A stretch of DNA of 64,000 bases from Bradyrhizobium cenepequi (GCF_020329485.1 NZ_JAGKJI010000032.1:1-64000); one strand, 5' to 3'. Counted from the stretch's first letter, positions 1-9,419 are shown. Numbers and translations: made by a program. The notes: generated by a model from the sequence alone, not told the origin.

Positions 1-1
1 C

Positions 2-250
2 GTGAGTCTTACGGCAAAAACCTTCACGCCCAAGCAGGGGCAGTATCTGGCTTTTATCCACCTCTATACCCGCCTGCATCGCAGGCCCCCGGCCGAAACC
101 GACATGCAGGAATATTTCCGCGTCAGCCCGCCGTCGGTTCACCAGATGGTGCTAACGCTGGAACGAGCTGGCCTCATCAGAAGGCAGCCAAGGACCCCTC
201 GCAGCATCGAGGTCCTCGTTGATCCCAAAACCCTGCCGGAGCTAATCTAA
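2..250 (+). CDS. LexA-like winged-helix DNA-binding protein
   Basis: This is an 82-residue protein read from a GTG at the window edge; the true start could lie outside the window. The body (about residues 10-65) looks like a winged helix of the LexA N-terminal/MarR type: a helix beginning YLAFIHLY, a turn around RPPAETDMQEYF, a recognition helix SPPSVHQMVLTLERAGLI and a basic wing RRQPRTPRSIEV. The LexA protease domain is absent, so this is a DNA-binding domain alone. Proteins of this size and pattern are common in Bradyrhizobium. The target and role cannot be told from the sequence. Confidence 0.7.
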   Translation: MSLTAKTFTPKQGQYLAFIHLYTRLHRRPPAETDMQEYFRVSPPSVHQMVLTLERAGLIRRQPRTPRSIEVLVDPKTLPELI

Positions 251-522
251 CTGCCGCTGCACGCAACCCGTCAAAATCACTGTGCAGAGCCACTAGCGGA
301 TCTCATCTCGTAACGCGCAGCTATCCACCCCCCAAACCGATAAGCGGGCATCGCGTCGATGATCTGTCACTGGTGTTTGCCCGACAGCAGTACGCTTGAC
401 GCGAGGCCCGCCCGATTTTCTAGGTCCGTTGCGGAGAGGCGGCTCGCCTTTCGCTGGTTGGAGACCAGAGGAGTAGTCGTCTCAAAGTCCGTCGTCGACA
501 GCCATCGTCGCTGCGAACGCGT
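251..522. other. intergenic stretch with fragment of dispersed element
   Basis: No convincing gene. Positions 296-320 (gcggatctcat...gtaacgcgcag) match the right end of the 130-bp element found in full at 4868-4996 and 14470-14600, so this is probably a broken copy. The short open frames here show no family resemblance. Confidence 0.4.
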
Positions 523-556
523 GGGAATGGAAACGATAACAGTCGGATATTTCCCA
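523..556 (+). promoter_or_regulatory. GGGAATGGAA-type conserved upstream motif, copy 1
   Basis: GGGAATGGAAACGATAACAG followed about 8 bases later by ATTTCCCA. The 20-base core is identical at 37055 and nearly identical at 36179. The outer GGGAA and TTCCC are inverted. It lies about 50 bases upstream of the truncated paralogue at 606, and the intact paralogue at 37234 carries the same motif upstream. This suggests a shared promoter or operator duplicated together with the gene. The cognate factor is unknown. Confidence 0.5.
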
Positions 557-605
557 GTGAGATGTTGCCGGCGTGGCGTTGCCTAGGAGGCCTTAGGAGT
601 TTCAT

Positions 606-692
606 ATGAGATTGGAAGTAGTTGCTGTCGTGGAGGCGGTTTCGCGGCTCGTTAGCAAGGGCTGCGATCGTGAGTATCGTATCAAGATGGTC
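606..692 (+). pseudogene. truncated paralogue of the gene at 37234
   Basis: The first 29 residues (VVEAVSRLVSKGCDREYRI) match the start of the intact protein at 37234 (MVEAVSDLLRRGYDHEYRI) at about 14 of 29 positions. The ribosome-binding site TAGGAG lies correctly before ATG. After about position 692 similarity stops and the open frame runs on into unrelated sequence antisense to the cupin gene. Promoter motif, ribosome-binding site and 5' end are kept while the rest is lost, so this is a 5' gene remnant. Confidence 0.6.
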
Positions 693-730
693 ATCTCCAG
701 TCGTTTGGTCATCGTTCTCTTCCTTGACGG

Positions 731-1150
731 TTATTTGACAGGCGTGGTCAGCGCTTTATCATTGGTGTCGAGGACGAAGACAGCGAGCAGCTTTGCCGGC
801 TCGGTCTTGCTCGCGTTGCGGCTGATCGAATGGATCGCGCCCGGCGGTTCGGACCAGCTCTCGCCTGCCCGATAGATGCGCGTCTCGCCATCATTCACCT
901 TTGACTCGATCGCGCCCGAGATCACATAGGCGTAGATGAAGGCCGACTTCGCGTGGGTATGGGACCGAGAGGCCGCGCCCGGCGCGTAATCGACCTCCAC
1001 GGCGATCAGCGACTTGCCAGAGATATTGGGAACGGCCGCCTCGAAGTTCTTCGTGACGGTTTCCGTTTCGCCATCACGGGCCGAGACGGGGCCGGCCATC
1101 GAGATGGCGAGGGCCGCGCAGGTGGCGGCGATGATGGTTCGGATCTTCAT
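731..1150 (-). CDS. secreted cupin-domain protein
   Basis: The start at 1150 has an excellent ribosome-binding site (AAGGAG, 7 bases upstream) and gives a 139-residue protein with a clear Sec signal peptide (MKIRTIIAATCAALAISMAG, cleavage near VSA-RD). The mature part is a small single-domain cupin: a metal-ligand motif around SRSHTHAKSAFIYAYVISG and the second cupin motif around AGESWSEPPGAIHSISRN. Small periplasmic cupins bind a metal, but the substrate is unknown. The gene is divergent from a MocR-type regulator remnant at 1269. A decayed copy of its 5' end, including the ribosome-binding site, lies at 16409-16490. Confidence 0.8.
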   Translation of the reverse strand: MKIRTIIAATCAALAISMAGPVSARDGETETVTKNFEAAVPNISGKSLIAVEVDYAPGAASRSHTHAKSAFIYAYVISGAIESKVNDGETRIYRAGESWSEPPGAIHSISRNASKTEPAKLLAVFVLDTNDKALTTPVK

Positions 1151-1268
1151 GGGCTTTCTCCTTCTTCCACGCTGAAGCTGTCCTTGTGCTGCATGAAAAG
1201 AAGATGCTCCCATTTAGGCTAGAAAAAAAGCATCAAGAACGCGAAAGATTAGCGTACTACGCGGTGGC

Positions 1269-1424
1269 GTGACGAAGCCCCTGAACCTGAACGTCGACCG
1301 CTCCGCCAAGAGGCCGCTCGCCGAGCAGATTCGACACGTAATTGCGACGGCGATCGAAAGCGGCGTGCTCGAACCCGGGCGCCCGCCTGCCCTCTTGGCA
1401 GGACCTCGCCACCCAACTCGGCGG
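1269..1424 (+). pseudogene. MocR/GntR-type transcription regulator, 5' fragment
   Basis: A GTG-started reading gives NVDRSAKRPLAEQIRHVIA and TAIESGVLEPG, the typical beginning of a PdxR/MocR-family regulator with a GntR winged helix. One extra base near 1380 shifts the frame, after which ARLPSWQDLATQLG continues in the next frame. Similarity then ends before the recognition helix is complete, so both the DNA-binding domain and the aminotransferase-like domain are lost. It is divergent from the cupin gene, which it may once have regulated. Nothing recognisable lies between 1425 and 1745. Confidence 0.65.
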
Positions 1425-1745
1425 ATGCCTCGCTGAAGCTGACGACTCCCCGCAATGTGATGGCTGTCTTCGACGCGCCAGTTTTCAGAGAGCCGACGCT
1501 TAGATAGAATTTCTGCCACCCCCACCTCATCTTCAAATCTGGCGATGCTGAGGGGCGAGCTCGCCGACATTGAAAAGCGACAGCAGCAAGACAATTTCAT
1601 ATGGCGATCTGATCGGCGCGAATGCGACGGCTGTTAATGCAAAATGAGGGCCTTCGAACCTAAAGGTTACACGTTCGTATTATGTCCGTTGCGCTGGTGT
1701 CTTCTCAGATGACCGGACGGCAGAAAAATGTGCTATTGTACATGG

Positions 1746-2120
1746 ATGGCTACATCGTACATTCCACCATCTCATCTTCGCCTGAAACGCGTCTATGAGC
1801 CTGCAGAAGCCAGTGACGGTACGTGTATTCTTATTGATCGCCTGTGGCCGCGTGGCTTGCGGAAAGAGAACGCAGCGCTCGACGACTGGATGAAGGACAT
1901 CGCGCCCAGTACGGAGCTGCGAAAATGGTTCGGTCACGATCCCAGCCGTTGGCCGAAATTTCAGCATCGATATCGCGCTGAGCTTCACCAACATTGCGAC
2001 ATCCTGGACCGCATTCGTGAACTCGCCAAGAAGAAGACGATCACCCTGGTCTACAGTGCGCACGATGAGGACCATAATGACGCGGTCGTCTTGAAATACG
2101 TGCTTCTGAGCGAAACGTAA
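1746..2120 (+). CDS. DUF488 family protein (YeaO-like), copy 1
   Basis: A 124-residue protein (start at ATG 1746; an upstream ATG at 1728 is also in frame) with the DUF488/YeaO signature: LKRVYEP, ILIDRLWPRGLRK, WMKDIAPSTELRKWFGHD, a basic mid-region and a C-terminal VYSAHDEDHNDAVVLKYVL. The biochemical role of this family is unknown. A second, clearly related but diverged member lies at 47802-48170. It stands alone between pseudogenes and shows no operon context. Confidence 0.8.
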   Translation: MATSYIPPSHLRLKRVYEPAEASDGTCILIDRLWPRGLRKENAALDDWMKDIAPSTELRKWFGHDPSRWPKFQHRYRAELHQHCDILDRIRELAKKKTITLVYSAHDEDHNDAVVLKYVLLSET

Positions 2121-2158
2121 GCGGTCATCGCCTGGGCTTTTCATCGCCGGCGGCCGCA

Positions 2159-2947
2159 TCACACAGTGTCGACGCGGCCCGCGACGGCCTGATCAGGCTC
2201 CTTTCTGCGAGCGGCGTAACCACTCCTCGAGATTGAAGTGGCCGAGACGCGCCTCGCCCAATGGCACGAGCGACTTTCCTCGACTCGCCCGCCGAAATAT
2301 CGGGCTTCGGGATCTTTCACGACCTTCCGCGGGTCGCCGACAGCCTTCAAATAGCGAGCGACGATCTCGTTGAACGGTGCTCGTTCCGGGCCTGCGATCT
2401 CGACGATGCCGTTTTGCGGATCCGCGACGGCAACTTCAGCAACGACGGCCGCAACGTCGTCCGCCGCGATCGGTTGAAACAGGCCAGGCGCAAGCCTGAC
2501 GACGTCTCCACCCGTACTCGCATCGGCAATGCCGCCGAGGAATTCCAGAAACTGGGTGGAGCGGATGATGGTGTAGGGGATACCCGAAGCCTCGATCAGT
2601 TTCTCCTGAGCAACTTTGGCGCGGAAATAGCCGTTGTCGGGTGACAGGTCGGCGCCGACTATGGATAGCGCGACGTGGTGACGAACGCCCGCAGCGGCCT
2701 CTCCTGCGAAAAGGTTGCGGCCGGAGGTCTCAAAGAATTCCAACACTACCTGGGGGTCAAATGAAGGCGGATTGGAGAGGTCGATCACCACCTGTGCGCC
2801 GGCCATGGCCTCTTTGAGCCCTTCTTTGGTGACGGTGTTGACGCCGCCTTTGGGCGAGGCGGCGACGACCTCGTATCCGCTCTGGCGCAGAATGGCGATG
2901 GTCTTCGAGCCAATCAGGCCTGTGCCGCCGATCACGACGATTTTCAT
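2159..2947 (-). CDS. NmrA-like SDR oxidoreductase with frameshifted C-terminus
   Basis: The N-terminal Rossmann motif GGTGLIGSKT (residues 7-16) and the body (IVGADLSPDNGYFRAKVAQE, SGIPYTIIRSTQF) identify an atypical short-chain dehydrogenase/NAD(P)-binding protein of the NmrA/TMR type. Such proteins act as sensors or reductases in the cytosol. After EARYFGGRV (near 2285) the expected ending SLVPLGEARLGHFNLEEWL is present in another frame and closes with a TGA at 2193-2195. The annotated frame instead reads arginine-rich nonsense to 2159. A one-base indel, real or a sequencing error, therefore alters the last 25 or so residues. Confidence 0.75.
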   Translation of the reverse strand: MKIVVIGGTGLIGSKTIAILRQSGYEVVAASPKGGVNTVTKEGLKEAMAGAQVVIDLSNPPSFDPQVVLEFFETSGRNLFAGEAAAGVRHHVALSIVGADLSPDNGYFRAKVAQEKLIEASGIPYTIIRSTQFLEFLGGIADASTGGDVVRLAPGLFQPIAADDVAAVVAEVAVADPQNGIVEIAGPERAPFNEIVARYLKAVGDPRKVVKDPEARYFGGRVEESRSCHWARRVSATSISRSGYAARRKEPDQAVAGRVDTV

Positions 2948-3143
2948 AGTTTACTCTCGGTCAGTCGCCGGGCGCCGGCCATCGTCTCGCGGCGCCGCAA
3001 GACGAGACGCATGGATCTTTCCCAGAGCGTCCGGCGGGGAAGCCAGGAAAGAAATTCCTCAGACCGCGCGCGGCACCCGAGATGGAGAGTCGCGCGCACC
3101 TTACGTAGAACTGCGTGTACGACCGCTCATTCCCGCTCGCAAG

Positions 3144-4187
3144 TCACGAAGCCAACGCTCCGATCCTGACGCCGCACATCCCAGAGATGATCGCGGTCGA
3201 CACAATGATACTCATCGCAACGCCGGCAGCCCAAAGGCGGTCGGCACCGCGCCGATCGACGCCGTGCGCGATCAGCACCACTCTCAACCCCGAGGCAAGG
3301 TGACTTAGAACAAAGAAGACGCCGAGCGCGTAGTGAGGAAGCAGACGGATGTTCCATGCGTCATGAATGAGCCCGGTTGGGGCTCCGATCGCGAAATTCC
3401 AATCCGTCCGTATGCCGAGAAAGCTTCGGGCGTAGATGAAGACCGAATTCATGTGACCGAGAATAAACAAGGAGAGATAGGCGCCCGAAGCGACCTGATA
3501 TGTCCGCTGGAAGTCTTGCGCCGCAGCACTCCAGCGCCACGCGAGATAGAGACCGGTGCCTATCTGGAAAAGCATGGTCGTCACCAACAGCGGTTCACCT
3601 ATGCCAGAGCGATAAACCACGCGTCCGATCTTCATGACGGCCGCATGCGCATCCGGGCCGCCGATCAAGCCGAACAGGTGATTAGTGAGATGAAACAACA
3701 CATAAAGGCAAAGAACTACTGCCGTTACCCCGTGAACAACGCGCCAGCGCCCGACTGCGGGTGCCGGTAACGCGACGGTATCTCGGGCGGACTGCGACCA
3801 GATCACGATTGCGACCCACATTACGCACCAGACGATCTCGTCGGGAATGGGACTGCGAACCAGGGCCTGGACGACGCCTAGAAAGACATAGATCGTCGGC
3901 GATACCACACTGGCGTAGGCCAGCCGCCGCGAACCCGGGTTGGCCGCGGGACGACAAGCGAGCGCAATCCCAAGAAACGGCACGACGAACGCGGTAGCCA
4001 GGATGAAGGTCGCGCCTACAATCGCCAGGGGCGACGGCGTTACGGCCTGCGTACCGACGATGGCATGGAAAGCCATAAGAAGAAAAGGATACGCAACAGC
4101 CGCCGCTGCGGGAACCAGCACCAAATAATCGAAGCGCTTCTCAAGAATGCTGCTCGGATTCCGCTGGTGAACGAATGCTTCCATCAT
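3144..4187 (-). CDS. polytopic membrane protein, possible b-type cytochrome
   Basis: A 347-residue protein with about eight hydrophobic segments and paired intramembrane histidines (LFHLTNHLFGLIG, LGHMNSVFIYARS, LPHYALGVFFVLSHL). The His spacing is reminiscent of the succinate dehydrogenase/fumarate reductase cytochrome b fold, in which such residues bind haem. That reading is inference: no dehydrogenase subunits are adjacent and the family is unnamed to me. Start ATG at 4187; a second ATG follows directly. Confidence 0.6.
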   Translation of the reverse strand: MMEAFVHQRNPSSILEKRFDYLVLVPAAAAVAYPFLLMAFHAIVGTQAVTPSPLAIVGATFILATAFVVPFLGIALACRPAANPGSRRLAYASVVSPTIYVFLGVVQALVRSPIPDEIVWCVMWVAIVIWSQSARDTVALPAPAVGRWRVVHGVTAVVLCLYVLFHLTNHLFGLIGGPDAHAAVMKIGRVVYRSGIGEPLLVTTMLFQIGTGLYLAWRWSAAAQDFQRTYQVASGAYLSLFILGHMNSVFIYARSFLGIRTDWNFAIGAPTGLIHDAWNIRLLPHYALGVFFVLSHLASGLRVVLIAHGVDRRGADRLWAAGVAMSIIVSTAIISGMCGVRIGALAS

Positions 4188-4313
4188 AAACCTATAAAGT
4201 CAGAACAAAGACAACGGCGTACAAGACAGGTTGGAAACCTTGATTTCGCTTATTGGCTTGAGACCGTCCGCAGATTCTTTGTTGTTTCGATGCCCGCATA
4301 GAATCATACTTGG

Positions 4314-4560
4314 TCAAAGCCCGTTCACGAAAAAGAAGGCAGAGATCGCGTTGATCTCCTGCTGCCTCACTTCATGCCCGCCATCGTGCAAGTTCAACTC
4401 GACGCTGGCACCCTGCTTCTCAAGATAGGCGGCCAGCGCTTCGGTCATGGCAAGCGAGCCGATCGGATCGCGGCGGCCGGCGGTGATGAGGACGTCGAGT
4501 GATCGAAGACCTGGATTGGCCTCGGGCGGATATCCTTCTGGCGGGGGCCGTAATCTCGGC
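4314..4560 (-). pseudogene. alpha/beta-hydrolase (carboxylesterase type), C-terminal fragment
   Basis: Minus-strand reading gives LDVLITAGRRDPIGSLAMTE, then LEKQGASVELNLHDGGHEV and a normal TGA at 4314-4316. This is the C-terminal third of a phospholipase/carboxylesterase-like hydrolase, carrying the late Asp and His (GGHEV) of the catalytic triad. The N-terminal portion with the nucleophile is absent. No start codon context is seen. Confidence 0.55.
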
Positions 4561-4867
4561 CGCGCTGATTGCTGGCATCCGCTCGGACCTGTCGAGCCAG
4601 ATCACCGCGCAGGTCGCCGAAAATATCTACGACAGCCCAACGTGCCGAACTCTCCTTCTGCCGCAGGGGACGCGTGATCGGTCAGCACTACAACAACGTC
4701 AGTTAGGCCACAGCCGCGTGCTTTTGGTCTGGAACTGCCTAATTTTCCCCAACGGCCGCTCGATCGTGCGCGAACGCCGGCCGGGTGCTGACGCCGAGAG
4801 CTATTCCGGCCTAGGGGGTGGGGTCGATTATCACTGGTGGGACCTCGCGCACAACTCGCCTCGATGC
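4561..4867. other. no recognisable gene
   Basis: Open frames on both strands are short and resemble nothing I know; probably eroded sequence between the hydrolase fragment and the dispersed element at 4868. Confidence 0.3.
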
Positions 4868-4996
4868 ACGAATGGCAGTGACGACCGTCGCGGCAGTATT
4901 CCTCGCCGCTATGGAAACTATACTCGTAGTGTATTGGAAAATTTCGTCGCGCCACGATAACTGCCTACCTTTGTCGCAGATCTCATCGAGTAACGC
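4868..4996 (+). repeat. 130-bp dispersed intergenic element, copy 1
   Basis: Starts ACGAATGGCAG, contains CGCTATGGAAACTATAC and TATTGGAAAATTTCGTC, and ends TCATCGAGTAACGCC. Aligns along its whole length with 14470-14600 at roughly 70 percent by eye. The ATGGAAAC-ATA core resembles the GGGAATGGAA motif at 523, 36179 and 37055. It sits about 160 bases before the response-regulator start. A regulatory region or a small non-autonomous repeat are both possible. Confidence 0.55.
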
Positions 4997-5152
4997 CGAG
5001 GGCAAACGGGGACGGAACACAGCGGGCGAAAACGCACGCCCGCCTGCCGGAGAATGCGCACGTTGAACCGAATCGACGGACTTTTGGCGAAGATCGACGG
5101 ACCTCATTCGTTGTGTCCACACGCGTGGTTTTCCAGTTCTGAGACCGGTGCA

Positions 5153-5914
5153 ATGATATCAACCAGCAAAGAACGCCGCACGTTACATCGAGTGGCGGAC
5201 GATGTCACATGCCTCCTCGTCGAGGACGACTATCATCTCCGCAGCTTGGTGAAGAATTATCTGGAGGATTATGGCGTTCGCGTGATCTGCGCATCCCGGC
5301 TGCGCGAAGTGACACTGTTGCTTGCGTACAACCAACCCAATCTGATCGTGCTCGATTTGGAGCTCGGACAAGAATGTGGCCTCGATCTGCTTCGTGAACT
5401 CCGTGCGCGATCCAGCATACCCGTCATCATCACTACTGGACGTCTCCGGGACGAGATCGATCGAGTCGTCGGGCTGGAGCTTGGAGCTGACGACTACATC
5501 ACCAAGCCGTTTAGCTTAAGGGAATTGTTGGCCCGCATCCGCGCTATCTTGAGAGGCCGGGCGACTAGATTGACCAAACGGCAGCGTGGGAGCGAAAGAG
5601 GCTGCTTTTGCTTCGGGGGATGGCGGCTGGAGCGGCGGACACGCCGCCTCACCAATCCGCGAGGTGAACCGGTTGCCCTCACCAAAGGCCAATATGCGCT
5701 CTTGATGGCATTCCTCGATGCACCGCAGCGGCCGCTGTCACGCGAATACCTGCTGCAAGCGACGCGCGTCCACGAAGACGTATTCCACCGCAGCATCGAC
5801 ATGCACGTCGTGCGCTTGCGCCGCAAACTCGAGGACGGCTCGGGCGCTTCCTCGATCATACGCACCGAACGCGACGTTGGCTACGTCTTCACGCTTCCCG
5901 TGAAAACCTCATAA
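5153..5914 (+). CDS. OmpR/PhoB-type response regulator (orphan)
   Basis: A receiver domain (LLVEDDYHLRSLVKNYL, phospho-acceptor Asp in LIVLDLELG, conserved Thr in IITTGR and Lys in DDYITKPF) is followed by a C-terminal winged helix (LTKGQYALLMAFLDAPQRPL, DMHVVRLRRKLEDG, RTERDVGYVF). I chose the start at 5153 because the open frame upstream (from 5054) is low-complexity and unlike the family; about 253 residues then remain, slightly above the usual 220-240. No intact histidine kinase adjoins. The nearest is a truncated kinase at 8375-8875 on the other strand, so its partner must be elsewhere or lost. Confidence 0.85.
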   Translation: MISTSKERRTLHRVADDVTCLLVEDDYHLRSLVKNYLEDYGVRVICASRLREVTLLLAYNQPNLIVLDLELGQECGLDLLRELRARSSIPVIITTGRLRDEIDRVVGLELGADDYITKPFSLRELLARIRAILRGRATRLTKRQRGSERGCFCFGGWRLERRTRRLTNPRGEPVALTKGQYALLMAFLDAPQRPLSREYLLQATRVHEDVFHRSIDMHVVRLRRKLEDGSGASSIIRTERDVGYVFTLPVKTS

Positions 5915-6775
5915 CACCGTGGCTCATCCGGAGATCGTGGAGACGCGGTCTTGAAAAAGCGCGTCGAATTTAAGAGCAAAGTCGGCAAGGTCGATGTCGT
6001 GATCTGCGGAGACCATTTTCCTAACCGCACTGGCCGTCACGCCCCAGCGTCCCTAATCAAGCGAACGGCTAACGAGAGCGCCCGACTTTTGGTAATAGAA
6101 GCTTCTCAACATGAGATTCCAATTACGGTTGTGATGTAGGCGCCAATTAGGATGACGAGGAGCCAGGCCGAAGTCGCTTGGTGTATCGCTGAGGTTAGGA
6201 TTGCCTGCGAGGTGATCGGACGCGATCCTTGACCGCCTCTTCGGACAAACAGGTACAATCCTCATAAGTCAGCTGCACCTCGGCACCCCGCCGGAGCGAC
6301 TCGGAAGGGGGCTACGCCAAAAGCCGCAATTACACGCAGGCGACGTGCAGAGCCTTAATGAAATGGATGTGGCGGTAGCGCGCGTTGGAGGCCAAAAAAG
6401 CGTTGCACAATCTCGCACGCAGCTACTGCCGGCCGACAAGAGCGCGGCGAGTTGAGACCCGCGTGACCGGCATCGATACAGCCCTGGTCCGGCAGCTCGG
6501 CCGGAAGCGCCGATGGATCCGTCTGGATACCGCCGGCGATCGCATGGCGGCGCGCCGCAGAGCATCGTGCAGTAGAAGGGCTACCCGCTGGACGTCTTTT
6601 GCCAAGCCAGACTTTAAACGCACCTCCGAGCTGCTGAAAGCCGACGGGATCACCCTCGATGCGGTGTCCGCCAGCTGCGCGCGCCATGTCATGGCAGAAA
6701 TGGAAAAAACCGCGGACGAAGGCCTTTAGTGCCTAGGTGCCACAGCCCCGCTGGCAGCGAAATGAGTCACGCTAT
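5915..6775. other. 860-bp stretch with unidentified remnants
   Basis: Two open readings attract attention. One is 5951-6139 (+, 62 residues, start TTG). The other is the tail of a frame ending at 6729 (+, FAKPDFKRTSELLKADGITL... to a TAG), which has natural-looking amphipathic composition and could be the 3' end of a lost gene. Neither matches a family I recognise. The sequence between looks eroded. Confidence 0.3.
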
Positions 6776-8287
6776 CTATTCGGATTGATGCGCCGCCATG
6801 GTCTGCAACAACTTTCGATCGACCTTTCCCATCGTATTGCGCGGCAACTTGTCGACCACGAAGAGATGTTCGGGGACCTTATAGGCTGCGAGCCGCGTCG
6901 CGACGTTGTTGAAGATTTCGAGGTTCACCGACGCCTCCTCCACCCCCTGTGCCAGCTTGACAAATCCGATCACGCGCTGGCCGTGCGTGGCATCCGGCAT
7001 GCCTACGACGGCGGCTTCCACGACGGCAGGATGGGCGGCAACGAGCGCCTGCTCGACTTCGACGGGCGAGATGTTGGTGCCGCCGCGAATGATGATGTCC
7101 TTCTTACGCCCGACGAACAAGAGCTCGTCGCCCTCGCCGCGTTGCATCAGATCGCCGGTGTGAAACCAGCCGCCCTTCAGGCTCTCCGATGTTGCCTGCG
7201 GATCGTTCCAATAACCGACGAACAGGTTTGCCCCACGCAGCAAGAGTTCCCCGATTTCGCCATTGGCGACATCCGCGTCATTGTGATCGACCAGGCGGAC
7301 CTCTGTTTCCTTAACTATCCGCGCCACGGGGCCTACCCTGAGACCGTAGGCCAGATGGACCGCGGTTTCCGTTGACGCCCAGACGTTGTAGAGGGGCGCG
7401 TCAAATTCGGCGGTGATGCGCTGCTGGAGGTCGATTGGGGAAACATCGCCGGCGGTCAGGCACAATCGCAATGTTTCCAGGTTGCGCGGCCGAACGCGCT
7501 GACGGTCGAGCAGTACCGCATACTGGGCAGGAAAACCGAAATGCCATGTGCAACGGTGGCGTTCAATGGTATCGAGAACCTCGTCGGCGTCGAAACTCTC
7601 CAGCAACACGAACACCGCGCCGAGCTGCATGAGACAGAGTAGGAAGGTCAGCCCGGCCATATGCGCTAGAGCCAGGGGTATGGCGACGACGTCTTCGCTT
7701 GAAAGTCCCGCATTCTTAATCGAGACGTTGACGGATTCACCTAGCGTGATCGGCGTATGGATGACGAATTTGGGCTCGCCTGTCGTGCCCGATGTGTTGA
7801 TCAGTACTGTGGCGGCATCAGGCTCCGACAAACTGTTGTTGTCGGTACTCTCGAGCAGTTTTTCCCACGGCAATGCGTCGCAACCCAGGAACGGGTCGAC
7901 GATAAAGCGCTTGTCCCGCGGCAGGATTGCGCCGTCGACTGCCACGACGTTGTCATAGAGTTTCGTCTCGCCGATATAGAGCGCAGGCTTCAATCGGTGT
8001 AGTAGGGCTCCGAGTTCAGTGAACGTGAACGCGGTTCGCAGGGGCGATGCAATCGCACCAAGGCGAAAGCAGGCATAATAGGCAATGATGAACTCGGGTC
8101 TATTCATCATGTGGAGGGCCACGCGGTCGCCCGGCTTTACACCGCGTGCTGCCATCCCACGCGCAAGAGCGCCAGATTCGGTTGAAATTCTCTCGTAGGT
8201 CCACGCTTCTCCGTGAAAGATGAAGGCTGTGCTCTTGGGCCGTGCTTGTGCCTTCTGCATCAAGGTTTCGAGTGGCGTTGATATCAT
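6776..8287 (-). CDS. acyl-CoA synthetase / AMP-dependent ligase
   Basis: ANL-superfamily adenylating enzyme (503 residues from the ATG at 8287, which has GGGAGAA 7 bases upstream). It activates a carboxylic acid with ATP and transfers it to CoA. Motifs in order: the ATP-binding loop INTSGTTGEPK, the aromatic/Glu motif YNVWASTET, the GGWFHTGDL Asp, the hinge VGRKKDIIIRGGTNISP and the C-terminal catalytic Lys in PRNTMGKVDRKLL. All key residues are present. The acid substrate (fatty, aromatic or malonyl-like) cannot be assigned. It is isolated on the minus strand with fragments on both sides. A deletion-ruined relative lies at 42118-42505. Confidence 0.88.
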   Translation of the reverse strand: MISTPLETLMQKAQARPKSTAFIFHGEAWTYERISTESGALARGMAARGVKPGDRVALHMMNRPEFIIAYYACFRLGAIASPLRTAFTFTELGALLHRLKPALYIGETKLYDNVVAVDGAILPRDKRFIVDPFLGCDALPWEKLLESTDNNSLSEPDAATVLINTSGTTGEPKFVIHTPITLGESVNVSIKNAGLSSEDVVAIPLALAHMAGLTFLLCLMQLGAVFVLLESFDADEVLDTIERHRCTWHFGFPAQYAVLLDRQRVRPRNLETLRLCLTAGDVSPIDLQQRITAEFDAPLYNVWASTETAVHLAYGLRVGPVARIVKETEVRLVDHNDADVANGEIGELLLRGANLFVGYWNDPQATSESLKGGWFHTGDLMQRGEGDELLFVGRKKDIIIRGGTNISPVEVEQALVAAHPAVVEAAVVGMPDATHGQRVIGFVKLAQGVEEASVNLEIFNNVATRLAAYKVPEHLFVVDKLPRNTMGKVDRKLLQTMAAHQSE

Positions 8288-8374
8288 CGAGCTTCTCCCA
8301 TTCCGCAATGGGAGCTGCATTGGTCAAGTCGCGTCACCGTCTGATTTCAAGACTTCAGCAAATAGTTACGACAG

Positions 8375-8875
8375 TTACAATTTGCCCCGTGGACGACGCG
8401 CCAACGCACCACGACAGGGAGGGTGCGGCGACTTGATTTGGGGCGGAGATCGCGATCGCGAGCCAAGGTTTATGACCGCGCATTCAAGCAGGTGAGAATC
8501 GCATCGGATCTGAATTTCTGAATCCGACAGAGCAAAGCGCAGCACGATTCCTTCCCCGACAACACAGCGCAGCAGATCACTCCTCGAAAGGAGGGTATTA
8601 TTAAGTTGAAATGGATTATCTGATTGATGATGCGTTTTACGCGCAATGGTCATGAGACGATGGGCGAGCTTGCCGGCGCTCACCAATGACTGTTCCGCAA
8701 CTTCGGTGAGAGAACCGAGATCAGACGTACGACCCGCGGCAATGCGCATGCGTATCAGGCTGAGAACGCTGGCAATGCTCTGCAATCGATTATTGAAGTA
8801 GTGAGCGACTCCGCTTGCGAGTAGCCAGATCATCTGCATGCCGTTATCTCGCCGAAACGTTTCATATAAATTCAT
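8375..8875 (-). pseudogene. sensor histidine kinase lacking its ATPase domain
   Basis: The reading MNLYETFRRDNGMQMIWLLA is followed by the phospho-acceptor H-box SGVAHYFNNRLQSIASVL, the helical hairpin of a dimerisation domain, and the first strand of the catalytic domain up to the N-box region (HLLECAVINLG). The N-box asparagines and the G-boxes are missing; the frame continues as RSRSPPQIKSPH nonsense to 8375. A kinase without an ATP-binding domain cannot autophosphorylate, so I treat it as a 3'-truncated gene. Nothing clear lies between 8876 and 9200. Confidence 0.65.
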
Positions 8876-9200
8876 CGCCGTCGAGCTCGTCGGCGGCTTT
8901 ATCCACCTAGGCTCGGCAGTCAAAAAACAACGACATTTCCAAAAACAACCCTGTAGCACCAGCGGCGAGTTCAATTCCTATTTGCGGATCACCTCGCGTT
9001 GAAAATCTCCAGTCAAGTGGAGCCCGACGTCTTTATTCTGCAGAGACCTCTAAGCTCGTTCAGTGAGAAGCATATGTTTGTATTGCACCGTCTGTCTATT
9101 TTTGCGCGCAACGTCGATGACATCGATTCCATAACCACAGGTCATTGGACCGTCGAGTTTCGCCGTCCTATTTTTTCGTTGTTGGCAAAAAGGTCGAAGG

Positions 9201-9370
9201 ATGACGACAATGTCGCAGGTAACGCAGTGCCGGGTCACGCAGCGAGACGGCACGGAGCGACCGTTTCAGAACGAATACTGTGACAACAAGAATCCGGAAC
9301 TCTACGTCGATGCGGTGTCGGGCGAGCCACTATTCGCGTCCGTCGATAAATTCGACAGCGGTACCGGTTG
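9201..9370 (+). pseudogene. msrB (methionine-R-sulfoxide reductase) N-terminal fragment
   Basis: The reading CRVTQRDGTERPFQNEYCDN then ELYVDAVSGEPLFASVDKFD and SGTG is the conserved first half of MsrB, which repairs methionine sulfoxide. After SGTG the expected WPSF continuation is replaced by an unrelated arginine/serine-rich tail. The second-half catalytic Cys and zinc ligands are gone. The conserved Trp of NEYWD is also changed to Cys. Inactive remnant, joined directly to the oxidoreductase tail that follows. Confidence 0.65.
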
Positions 9371-9419
9371 TCGGTCGAGACCGCAGTCCCGCCTGCGCTC
9401 TCCTTCACCGATTTCGAGG

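Noticed and set aside
5054..5152. N-terminal extension of the response regulator
   Set aside because: Not family-like, contains a short direct repeat (GATCGACGGAC), and the receiver domain begins normally after the ATG at 5153.
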